This document shows, piece after piece, positions 58,701 through 64,000 of a stretch of DNA of 64,000 bases (positions are counted from its first letter, which is position 1; the number at the start of each line of letters is the position of its first letter). The position numbers were made by a program, and so were the translations under genes. The stretch comes from Flavobacterium sp. ALD4 (GTDB lineage Bacteria > Bacteroidota > Bacteroidia > Flavobacteriales > Flavobacteriaceae): assembly GCF_002836475.1 (NCBI RefSeq), contig NZ_PJBJ01000022.1, positions 310,001 through 374,000 on the forward strand. Direction: 5' to 3'. Below the pieces are notes generated by a model that made no database searches, was not told where the DNA came from, and was given only the letters and a program-made list of their open reading frames with translations.

Positions 58701-60139
58701 ATTTCTGCTTTTTTATTAATAGTTTGATAGCTATACTCTTTAGTTTTCCAATCTTCGCCCAAAACATTTTTGAAAGAGGCAGAAACTACACAGCCACTAA
58801 CAGAGGAATTTAAATTGAAATTAAATAAGTAATTAGCCGTTGGGGCAGATGATGATTTATAAAAGGCGTATTTACTTTCGCTAGGGACTAATTCTTTTAC
58901 TAATTCTTCAAAATTAAAGTTATCTTTTTTTCGTAAAAACTTAGGCATGATTTTTAATCTTTCCGCATTAGAAAGAAAGCGTAAACGCTCATCATTTGGA
59001 GTTTTTATCTTTATTGTATTGATATATTGCAGCATTCGATATTCCTCAAAATCGGGATGTGAAACAGCACATCGAGACTTGTTTTTTTCAAAAGTACATT
59101 TACCGATGGAGGCTTTTTGAGACTTTAGTGGCCTTTGAAAAAAGATTGCTCTATAAAGTTCTTTAGCTAGTCCAAAATATTTTTTCTCGGGAAGTTTTTC
59201 AGAGGCTATAATACCTTCAATTCCTTGCGCCAAACAAATGATTTCAAATTCAGAAAGATAATGCTCCTCTCGTGCTGTATATTGATTTCTAATTTTACCT
59301 TTATTATATAAGCTAAAGAAATATTGTCCTAAAGTTGTAAAATTACCAGATTGCATTGCCAATGAAATTTCGCCAATTTTTTGTTTTACAACTCCTAAGT
59401 CCTCTTTCTTATTTAAACGTTCAATAAGTAAAGACTTGGTTTTGTCAAAATCTTTGATGTTGTCAGTAATAATTTTAAGAAATGAATTATAGGTTGTTTT
59501 TAACTTTTTTTCACCTTCATCCAAATTAGATGCTTTACGCTCAATTAAATCACGATCTTGAAAATAATCTGTTAATTCAATTTGAAGTTCAGTAAAAGAC
59601 GAAGCATTATCAATAATATCTTCTAAACCAGATCTATGCTGTTCGATAATACCTTCTAACGATTGATCTAATCGGTTACTTAAAAAGCCTCTGCGTTGTG
59701 CAATATGATAAAAGGCTCTTCCAAGTTCTAATAAGGTTGCTTTTTGTTTACTTGATTTATCTCTAAAATAATAAGGGTTAATGTTTTTATCATCATCAGT
59801 CCGCAACCAACTAATGAATTCTGGATTTAATGGGTATTTTTTAAAGCCTGATTTTCTCCACTCTATAATTTCTTCCACAGATAAAGGGCACATATTATTT
59901 TCAGAAAGTACTCTAAGTGTCTCATACTTCCTTAATTTTCTTCGAAACTTAATTTTTCTGGCATTTCTATAGGCAGTTCGTTCGGCAGCTTTTGAACTTT
60001 CAATTCCTTTTTCAGTTTTGACTCCTTCTGGAAATATCCTAACCCCTTGATCTACTAATGAAAAATCACTGCCATCTTTATCTACAATCGCCCAGCCAAT
60101 CGAATTTGTTCCTAAATCTAAGCCTAATATTTTTGCCAT
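55772..60139 (-). CDS. cas9: Type II-C CRISPR endonuclease Cas9
   Basis: The start at 60139 (MAKILGLDLGTNSIGW) is chosen because it has an AAAGGA ribosome-binding sequence six bases upstream and is the usual start; a frame from 60217 adds 26 unlikely residues. The 1455-aa protein has RuvC-I with Asp8, an Arg-rich bridge helix (YRNARKIKFRRKLRKYE), a REC lobe, RuvC-II with Glu763 (IHIEMAREL), HNH with His852 (DYDIEHTIPRSRSLDN), RuvC-III (HHCIDAITIA, Asp1029) and a long PAM-interacting C-terminus. All nuclease residues are present, so it should cut both strands of targets matched by crRNA. It lies between the divergent tracrRNA gene and the three-spacer array, without cas1, cas2 or csn2. Confidence 0.98.
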   Translation of the reverse strand: MAKILGLDLGTNSIGWAIVDKDGSDFSLVDQGVRIFPEGVKTEKGIESSKAAERTAYRNARKIKFRRKLRKYETLRVLSENNMCPLSVEEIIEWRKSGFKKYPLNPEFISWLRTDDDKNINPYYFRDKSSKQKATLLELGRAFYHIAQRRGFLSNRLDQSLEGIIEQHRSGLEDIIDNASSFTELQIELTDYFQDRDLIERKASNLDEGEKKLKTTYNSFLKIITDNIKDFDKTKSLLIERLNKKEDLGVVKQKIGEISLAMQSGNFTTLGQYFFSLYNKGKIRNQYTAREEHYLSEFEIICLAQGIEGIIASEKLPEKKYFGLAKELYRAIFFQRPLKSQKASIGKCTFEKNKSRCAVSHPDFEEYRMLQYINTIKIKTPNDERLRFLSNAERLKIMPKFLRKKDNFNFEELVKELVPSESKYAFYKSSSAPTANYLFNFNLNSSVSGCVVSASFKNVLGEDWKTKEYSYQTINKKAEIVTRNVDYNDLWHLISVSTSALYLQEFAKDKLKLDDKRAISFSKIKLKKDFASLSLKAINKINPFLREGLLYSHAVFMANIENIVDVDIWNDPNDRKYIQIKIAELIATNSFDNNLLDIINDLIKECKTEGCYYSKEAEATYKSDLDKKLSSFLRSNKIEDQKEAITNELLPLFIEQLKKYEFITIKRLDEKVFGFLNGQNDDGQVFCNNKNKLKKLYHPSDIDVFRKEITKDGNGNEKLVLGSPLISSIKNPMAMRALHQLRKVLNALIIEGQVDEKTRIHIEMARELNVANKRKGIQDYQRGIEKNRKEYIEEIKKDYKAASGLDIEPTEDDILRYQLWIEQDRKTIYEEECTNIRISQIIGSDPDYDIEHTIPRSRSLDNSKMNKTLCSKLYNRKIKKNKIPVELSNYSDILDRIKPWQKKYLALEYEIISVSRAIKAATTKEQKDRKIRLRHKLNLQKDYFKGKHERFTYTEPKVGFKNSQIPDAGIITKYANDYLKSYFGRVEAVKGGMVAEFRKAWGIQESYIKDGKKYYEVKDCSKHTHHCIDAITIACMTKDKYDVMAHAWDLEDDVEKNQDKLMKSVLEQSKPWKTFTEDLKKIEDEILVSHHTPDNIKKQSKKIIRIRGKKQFVAEMEIDVNGKKIPKTDSNNKIIFKKGFKGEKIARFQQGDTIRGSLHQDSIYGAIKNPLNNEEIRYVIRKDLESIKTSDVEYIVDEIVKQKVKEAILNKVLLLSSNAQQQNKFADNQKVWMNEEKGIAINKVRLYANSVKNPLHVKEHALLSKSKQEHKQKVYAQNDENYCMAIYEKDGRKDFELINNFNLAKLEKQGKGYYSLFKEKTNNGKTIQMPIAKRNNRDLVLKRGQQVIFYDLGTENPDDVNDLIDLKGRIYIIEGLSIQRIVRPSGKVDEYGIIMFRYFKEARKADDLKSDKYKPDGVFKLEEIKPTRKMNHNQFTAFVEGIDFKVMPSGKFEKL
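55783..55815 (-). promoter_or_regulatory. Putative crRNA promoter inside the cas9 3' end
   Basis: On the minus strand TTG (55815-55813), a 22-bp spacer and TAAATTTG (55790-55783) match the Bacteroidota promoter pattern TTG-N(17-23)-TAnnTTTG. Transcription would start about 55776, at the beginning of the first repeat (55778). The codons for the last residues of Cas9 (GKFE) overlap the element. Confidence 0.6.
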
Positions 60140-60144
60140 ATCAA

Positions 60145-60192
60145 TCCTTTTTTTGTAGGAATTTTCAAAAATACAGCTAAAGTAATTAGCAA
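60145..60192 (-). promoter_or_regulatory. Putative cas9 promoter and RBS
   Basis: On the minus strand TATTTTTG (60173-60166) matches TAnnTTTG exactly, with TTG at 60192-60190 spaced 16 bp. The start would be near 60159, and AAAGGA at 60150-60145 lies six bases before the ATG. This excludes the longer frame from 60217. Confidence 0.6.
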
Positions 60193-60209
60193 CATTACGG
60201 TTTTCCACA

Positions 60210-60240
60210 TTGCACACTAATTATTTTATAATTAGATTTG
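60210..60240 (+). promoter_or_regulatory. Putative tracrRNA promoter
   Basis: TTG at 60210-60212 and TAGATTTG at 60233-60240 are 20 bp apart, a full match to the Bacteroidota consensus. The predicted start is about 60247, just before the anti-repeat. It lies back to back with the cas9 promoter. Confidence 0.7.
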
Positions 60241-60246
60241 TAATTG

Positions 60247-60334
60247 ATTAAAACTTCTAATCTTTAATCTTATCACAATAAGGCTATATGCCGTAGATGA
60301 AAATCTTTAGTCCTGCTTCGGTGGGACTTTTTTT
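60247..60334 (+). ncRNA. tracrRNA
   Basis: The anti-repeat begins TTCTAATCTTTAATC at 60255 and pairs over 15 bases without mismatch with the matching part of the CRISPR repeat. A four-base bulge and a second short stretch (CACAA with TTGTG) follow. Next come a nexus hairpin (GGC-TATAT-GCC, 60282-60292), a small hairpin (AGAT-GAAA-ATCT, 60295-60306) and a terminator. The terminator has a seven-pair stem with a TTCG loop (GTCCTGC / GTGGGAC) followed by seven T. The gene is on the opposite strand to cas9 and directly upstream of it. The start site is inferred from the promoter. Confidence 0.92.
60309..60334 (+). terminator. tracrRNA terminator hairpin
   Basis: AGTCCTGC TTCG GTGGGACT forms a stem closed by a UUCG tetraloop and is followed by TTTTTTT. 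It is both the 3' hairpin of the tracrRNA and its intrinsic terminator. Confidence 0.9.
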
Positions 60335-60751
60335 ATCTTCAAATTTTATTTAAAAATTTGTGATGAATCTGATTTGTATACCCACCACCCATAATTTCTT
60401 CCTTTCTATAGGAAATCAAAATGTTGGATCCAAAAATAATATATGGCATTAACTAGTCTTTTTTATCTCCCAAAGCTCTTATCATGAAACAGGTTATTCT
60501 ATCAAAAATATAACCTGCTGGGTTATAATTTCTTTATTTTTCTGTGTGAAAGGTAGGGTAGACCACTCCCAGCAATAACCCCCAGATGTTATTTTCACCT
60601 CCGATAGCCTCCCATACTAATCTGATTGTTAATAAGTTGTTTTCCTAAATGAATAAAGACGCATTATTAATTCATCCTACTGTATTAACTTTATATAACT
60701 GTAAGTCAATTCTTTAAAAAAATCACTAATTAGTTTACAACTTTAAATGTT
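60335..60751. other. Intergenic region between tracrRNA and lipoprotein gene
   Basis: These 417 bp carry no supported gene. A minus-strand stretch near 60545-60640 stays open for about 36 codons but has no start and no family. The right part contains the first copy (60667-60708) of a 42-bp direct repeat that recurs at 62532. Confidence 0.6.
60667..60708 (+). repeat. Direct repeat, left copy (42 bp)
   Basis: This segment matches 62532-62572 at about 35 of 42 positions; both contain TAACTTTA, then ATAACTGTAAGTCA. It ends 43 bp before the lipoprotein ATG and may include its promoter (TAACTTTA differs from TAnnTTTG only at the last base). Confidence 0.75.
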
Positions 60752-62377
60752 ATGAAAAATATCTTAATTTTAGTGTTAGTTTTTGTTTTGTTTCTAGGTT
60801 GTAGTACTAATACTGAACCTGTCGGGGATTCTCAAACCTTTTTGGAAAAATATCAAAATACTTTTTGGAAAAATCAAAATTCTGATCCTACAGGAAATGA
60901 CTATTGGGGGTTTAAAGATGAAGATGTTTTCCTTCACACTGTAGTTATTGAAACTGCAAATAACAATCAGATGATCTGTTCTAAAATTAGTAAAGGATCA
61001 AATTCCTCTAATGGAAACAGTTATATTGTTACAATTGTCAAAAACACTACTACTGAATTATGGTTAGATATTGATGGTGGTGTAAACGATAAAGAATCAT
61101 TTAAATTCAGCATTAATTCTACTGGCTCTCAAATGACTGTAATTCAATTTTATAATGGTCAACTTCTTTACCAGGAAAATTATTCGTTGACTAATCTTAC
61201 TTATGATTTCTTCTGTTCATCCTCATCTGCAAAAGTTCCTACAGCTCCCACAGGATTAACAGGTAACTTAACCAGCAGCACTCAGGTTTCATTAAATTGG
61301 ACAGATAATTCTTCAGATGAAACAGGATTTAAAATTGAAAGAAAAACAGGTTCTGGTAATTTCACTGAAATTGGTTCCGTAGGTACTAATGTTTATAACT
61401 ACAAGGATAATAGTTTGGCGTCTAATTCAACGTACACGTACAGAATAATATCTTATAATGCAGTAGGTAATGCAGTGGCGTATTCTAATGAATTTAGTGT
61501 TACCTTATCTACATCATCAGCTAACAGTAATAAAATTCTATTTGAATCAGAAGTAAACGATATCGCCCACCTATACACTATGAACTCTGATGGGTCAAAT
61601 GAAATCAAAATCACCAATTTCACAAACGGTATTAACCCGACGTACACAGGCAACGCTTCTTGGTCTCCTGACGGAACAAAAATAATTTTCATATCAACTA
61701 AAGACAAGGATGGTGGAAGTTCAATTTATACGATGAATTCAGACGGAACAAATGTGGTTAGAATAAATCATAGTACAAGAGGAGAAAGCAATCCCAAATT
61801 TTCTCCCAACAGTACTAAAATTCTATTTTCATCAGAAGTCAACGATATCGCTCATTTGTACACTATGAATACTGATGGGACAAATGAAATCAAACTTACT
61901 AATTTCACAAATGGTACTAATCCACTTTGGACAGGTGAAGCTTCCTGGTCGCCAGACGGAACTAAAATAATTTTCATATCAAGTAAGGATAACGATGGCG
62001 GAAGTGCAATTTATACGATAAAATCAGATGGAACAAATTTGGTTAGAATAAATCATAACGTAAGAGGAGAAAGTAATCCAAAATTTTCTCCAAATGGTAT
62101 AAAAGTTCTATTTGAGTCAGAAGTAAACGATATCGCCCACGTATACACTATGAACTCTGATGGGTCAAATGAAATCAAAATCACCAATTTCACAAACGGT
62201 ACTAACCCTACGTACACAGGCCGCGCCTCTTGGTCTCCTGATGGTGCTAAAGTAGTATTCATATCAAGTAAGGACAAGGACGGTGGAAGTTCAATTTATA
62301 CAATGAATTCAGACGGAACAAATGTGGTTAGAATAAATCACAATGCAAGAGAAGAGTGGAATCCTTCTTGGAGGTAA
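60752..62377 (+). CDS. Lipoprotein with FN3 domain and TolB-like beta-propeller
   Basis: This 541-aa protein starts with a lipoprotein signal (MKNILILVLVFVLFLGCSTN). A lipocalin- or immunoglobulin-like N-terminal part of about 140 residues follows. A fibronectin type III domain is near residues 165-250 (STQVSLNWTDNSSDETGFKI, TYTYRIISYNAVG). The C-terminal half has three 95-residue propeller units (DIAHLYTMNSDGSNEIKIT, ASWSPDGTKIIFIS, IYTMNSDGTNVVRINH), each with two PD40-type WD-like blades. It is predicted to be surface or periplasmic and to bind a partner or ligand. No enzyme motif was seen. It is flanked by a direct repeat and followed by a FISUMP remnant. Confidence 0.85.
   Translation: MKNILILVLVFVLFLGCSTNTEPVGDSQTFLEKYQNTFWKNQNSDPTGNDYWGFKDEDVFLHTVVIETANNNQMICSKISKGSNSSNGNSYIVTIVKNTTTELWLDIDGGVNDKESFKFSINSTGSQMTVIQFYNGQLLYQENYSLTNLTYDFFCSSSSAKVPTAPTGLTGNLTSSTQVSLNWTDNSSDETGFKIERKTGSGNFTEIGSVGTNVYNYKDNSLASNSTYTYRIISYNAVGNAVAYSNEFSVTLSTSSANSNKILFESEVNDIAHLYTMNSDGSNEIKITNFTNGINPTYTGNASWSPDGTKIIFISTKDKDGGSSIYTMNSDGTNVVRINHSTRGESNPKFSPNSTKILFSSEVNDIAHLYTMNTDGTNEIKLTNFTNGTNPLWTGEASWSPDGTKIIFISSKDNDGGSAIYTIKSDGTNLVRINHNVRGESNPKFSPNGIKVLFESEVNDIAHVYTMNSDGSNEIKITNFTNGTNPTYTGRASWSPDGAKVVFISSKDKDGGSSIYTMNSDGTNVVRINHNAREEWNPSWR
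61531..62374 (+). repeat. Three tandem 285-bp coding repeats
   Basis: The anchor TCAGAAGT occurs at 61547, 61832 and 62117, exactly 285 bp (95 codons) apart. Copies 1 and 3 are almost identical over about 105 bp after the anchor, whereas copy 2 differs at many synonymous sites. Confidence 0.9.
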
Positions 62378-62385
62378 GTTTATCG

Positions 62386-62508
62386 TGGAGTTCTACTGAA
62401 AATTTTAACAATGCTTACGTTCGATCCTTGTATTATGGCTATAAATGGTTTGGAGAAGTATCGATATATAACTGGGGTGATTTTTCTGTTCGTTGTATTA
62501 AGGATTAA
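62386..62508 (+). pseudogene. C-terminal fragment of a FISUMP-domain protein
   Basis: Forty codons read WSSTENFNNAYVRSLYYGYK and WGDFSVRCIKD before a stop. The W-S-S-T-E, A-Y-x-R and S-V-R-C motifs are the C-terminal signature of the Fibrobacter-succinogenes major paralogous domain. The fragment has no start of its own and begins nine bases after the lipoprotein stop codon, so the two were brought together by recombination or decay. Confidence 0.8.
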
Positions 62509-62531
62509 TTCTATCGATTAAAACTGTATAA

Positions 62532-62572
62532 TTAACCCATCTTGCTTTATAACTTTAGATAACTGTAAGTCA
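62532..62572 (+). repeat. Direct repeat, right copy (41 bp)
   Basis: This is the second copy of the 42-bp imperfect repeat (see 60667-60708). It lies 100 bp before the next open frame and 24 bp after the FISUMP remnant. Confidence 0.75.
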
Positions 62573-62672
62573 TTTGAGATCATTTAAAGTGAAATAATCA
62601 ATTTAATTGAGTGTTTCAATTTTAAAAATAAAAACTCATTTCTTAAGGAACGAATTGTGATTAAACCTTTTA

Positions 62673-62951
62673 TTGGGTTTGCTCATATTGGGAGCAATAT
62701 TCCTTTTTAAAAACGTAATTTTAACTAATACTATGAGTGGTTTTGAAAAATTTGAATTTAGTTTAATAACGCTCCCTCTTTTTTGCTTATTATTTGGTTA
62801 CATTGGGAGACTTATGTTTGATAATGAGGCATTAAAAAGTAAGTCTACAACAGAAAATGTATTTTATAATTTTATTGTAGGAGCTATTGCCTGTGGAATT
62901 ATGCTGTTAACTAATTATATTGGTTGTAGCAGCAATATACCAATGAAATAA
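62673..62951 (+). CDS. Small membrane protein, unknown function
   Basis: This 92-aa frame begins with TTG at 62673; the same frame is open upstream only to a TGA at 62658 and offers no ATG. It has two or three hydrophobic helices (LLILGAIFLFKNVILTN, LITLPLFCLLFGYIGRL, FIVGAIACGIMLLTNYIG). The true start is uncertain, and the gene may have lost its first codons. No family was recognised and no close neighbour is on the same strand. Confidence 0.5.
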   Translation: MGLLILGAIFLFKNVILTNTMSGFEKFEFSLITLPLFCLLFGYIGRLMFDNEALKSKSTTENVFYNFIVGAIACGIMLLTNYIGCSSNIPMK

Positions 62952-63001
62952 AGGCAATCAAGCGTTCTCACTTTGGTCGTTCACTTTGTTAAATGATGCT
63001 G

Positions 63002-63580
63002 TTCCAGTCAGTCATTCTTCCTTCCTTTCATTCCACAGACACTTCACAGCACTAAAATAACAACAGCTTGAAAATAAGCAGTTGTTATTTTAAGTTGTTC
63101 GTTCATCATCTCCACACGTTCTCTTCCTGCGTTCGTAGGAGCTACTACATCCAGAACACAGCTTCATCTCATTTCACTCCGTAAACTCCGGTACATTCAA
63201 TTGAGCAGTGCTATGTCTGTCGCTCCTTGTTAATTCAGCGGTTGCTCCTATGACCAGCAGTTGGGTTTACTCCGTTATCACTTTGCATTAAATCAAGGAA
63301 CGCTATGCTGTCTTTTGTTTTTCTTAACGTGCAACACTATCAGTATTCCATATCACTTCGTAAACTCCGTAAACTCCGTAAACTCCGTTCTTTTCCCATC
63401 CTGAGGCTGCTGTTCATTTGCCGCAATAACGCCACATCGCTCCTCATACAAAATTTCATAAAAATTCCATTTTTTACTTCGGTGTTTGGGGTTGTTATTC
63501 TAACGAAGAGTATTTAATTGTAAGATAAAAAAATCAAGCAAATTTAGAGTTCATTATTCACTTCCAGTCAGTCATTCTTT
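63002..63580. repeat. 18-bp direct repeats about 560 bp apart
   Basis: TTCCAGTCAGTCATTCTT is present at 63002-63019 and again at 63563-63580, both followed by pyrimidine-rich sequence with CCTT and CATTC elements. Confidence 0.8.
63354..63388. repeat. Short tandem repeat of CGTAAACTC
   Basis: Three consecutive copies of the nine-base unit CGTAAACTC occur here. A related single run, CACTCCGTAAACTCCG, lies at 63175-63190. It is too short and has no spacers, so it is not a CRISPR. Confidence 0.85.
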
Positions 63581-63675
63581 TCTCCATTTCCCTTCATTCT
63601 TTCCTCAATTTGCAGTGCTTTCTTTTTTTTTCTTTTTAAAAATACATTTAAATTCTGTGTTCCAACGGATATACT

Positions 63676-63715
63676 TTGCAATTCTGCAAACATTGCGGTC
63701 TTTGCAGAATTGCAA
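63676..63715. repeat. Perfect 15-bp inverted repeat
   Basis: TTGCAATTCTGCAAA (63676-63690) and TTTGCAGAATTGCAA (63701-63715) flank a ten-base loop. No U-tract follows, so it is more likely a protein-binding or recombination site than a terminator. Confidence 0.8.
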
Positions 63716-64000
63716 CTGATGATGTAACTAGAAAAAGTATTTAAGGGTTAATTATTTAAATAGAAGGGAGCAGGGGTAATAATATTCGAGACGTACTTAT
63801 TATTTGAACTTGGGTTTTACTCTTTTAATATGAATTTGATTCTATTTAGTTGGATTGTGGGGATAATGTGGGGATATATTGCAAATAAAAAATACTAACG
63901 CACTGATTAGCAAGTATTAGTGTTTTAATTCTGCGGAGAAAGAGGATGGAGATATAGCAGTTTGTCTAATTTATGATGAATTTACCTTGAAACGACTGAG

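Larger units (their letters stand above)
62952..64000. other. Repeat-rich non-coding end of the window
   Basis: About 1 kb contains no convincing gene. It holds an 18-bp direct repeat (TTCCAGTCAGTCATTCTT at 63002-63019 and 63563-63580) and the short motif CTCCGTAAA, once near 63177 and in tandem at 63354-63388. A perfect palindrome lies at 63676-63715, and a stretch resembling the reversed 3' end of a tRNA gene (CTGCGGAGAAAGAGGAT) lies at 63931-63947. The pyrimidine-rich composition of 62950-63450 on the plus strand differs from the rest of the window. Confidence 0.6.

Noticed and set aside
60140..60217. Longer Cas9 start 26 residues upstream
   Set aside because: The added residues do not match the usual RuvC-I start, and the predicted promoter and ribosome-binding sequence lie inside the extension.
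63354..63388. Tandem CGTAAACTC units as a CRISPR array
   Set aside because: The units are nine bases with no spacers between them.
63305..63517. 70-codon open frame on the plus strand
   Set aside because: It is built largely from the short tandem repeat (Leu-Arg-Lys units) and AT-rich sequence, with no family resemblance.

Overview
The window is a low-GC chromosome segment from a Bacteroidota bacterium, most likely a Flavobacterium. The evidence is a SusC/SusD pair with a FecR/ECF-sigma surface-signalling system, promoter elements of the TTG / TAnnTTTG type, GH130 and GH113-like glycoside hydrolase families, a flavobacterial-type II-C Cas9, and many short overlapping operons. Several intergenic stretches hold decayed genes, so the genome has lost many genes without compacting fully.

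Region by region. 1-5.6 kb: a partial GH113-like hydrolase, a cyclase-like DUF2652 protein, two decayed genes (mercuric-reductase-like flavoprotein, LysE-like exporter), an ECF sigma/anti-sigma pair and a lipoprotein. 5.8-9.7 kb: a glycosyltransferase operon. 9.7-12.6 kb: a membrane polyferredoxin with its FAD oxidoreductase. 12.8-15.9 kb: a lipoprotein, and a fasciclin lipoprotein paired with an outer-membrane protein. 16-19.6 kb: a cluster with the two glycosyltransferases known from arsenosugar loci, DUF547, a sterol-desaturase-family protein and a periplasmic rhodanese. 20.4-26.9 kb: a GYF protein, an acyl-CoA dehydrogenase and a GH130 protein within long decayed stretches. 27-37 kb: ECF sigma, FecR, SusC, SusD, gamma-glutamyltransferase and an alpha/beta hydrolase, which together look like a surface system for gamma-glutamyl peptides. 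37-46 kb: patatin, SbcD/SbcC and a penicillin-acylase-family enzyme. 46-52 kb: two paralogous histidine kinases (plus the relic of a third), a response regulator and a receiver-cyclase. 52-54 kb: YitT and an HD-domain protein.

The most notable locus is 54.4-60.4 kb. A full-length type II-C Cas9 (1455 aa, all nuclease residues visible) lies next to a divergent tracrRNA gene. Its array has three spacers and starts inside the cas9 stop codon. No cas1 or cas2 is present anywhere in the window. The last codons of cas9 contain a Bacteroidota-type promoter placed to start transcription at the first repeat, and the damaged halves of the two outer repeats are the halves that crRNA maturation does not need. 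This reads as an adaptation-less, compacted CRISPR-Cas9 that may still be able to interfere. Left of the array are a truncated coding remnant, a 135-bp nested palindrome that resembles a cassette recombination site, an SDR gene and a truncated flavobacterial family gene, so this side has been rearranged.

The right end (60.7-64 kb) holds a lipoprotein with an FN3 domain and a three-unit beta-propeller, flanked by a 42-bp imperfect direct repeat. It also has a FISUMP-domain remnant, a small membrane protein and about 1 kb of repeat-rich non-coding DNA with a perfect 15-bp palindrome and a possible tRNA-end scar. All calls come from reading the sequence; no database search was run.
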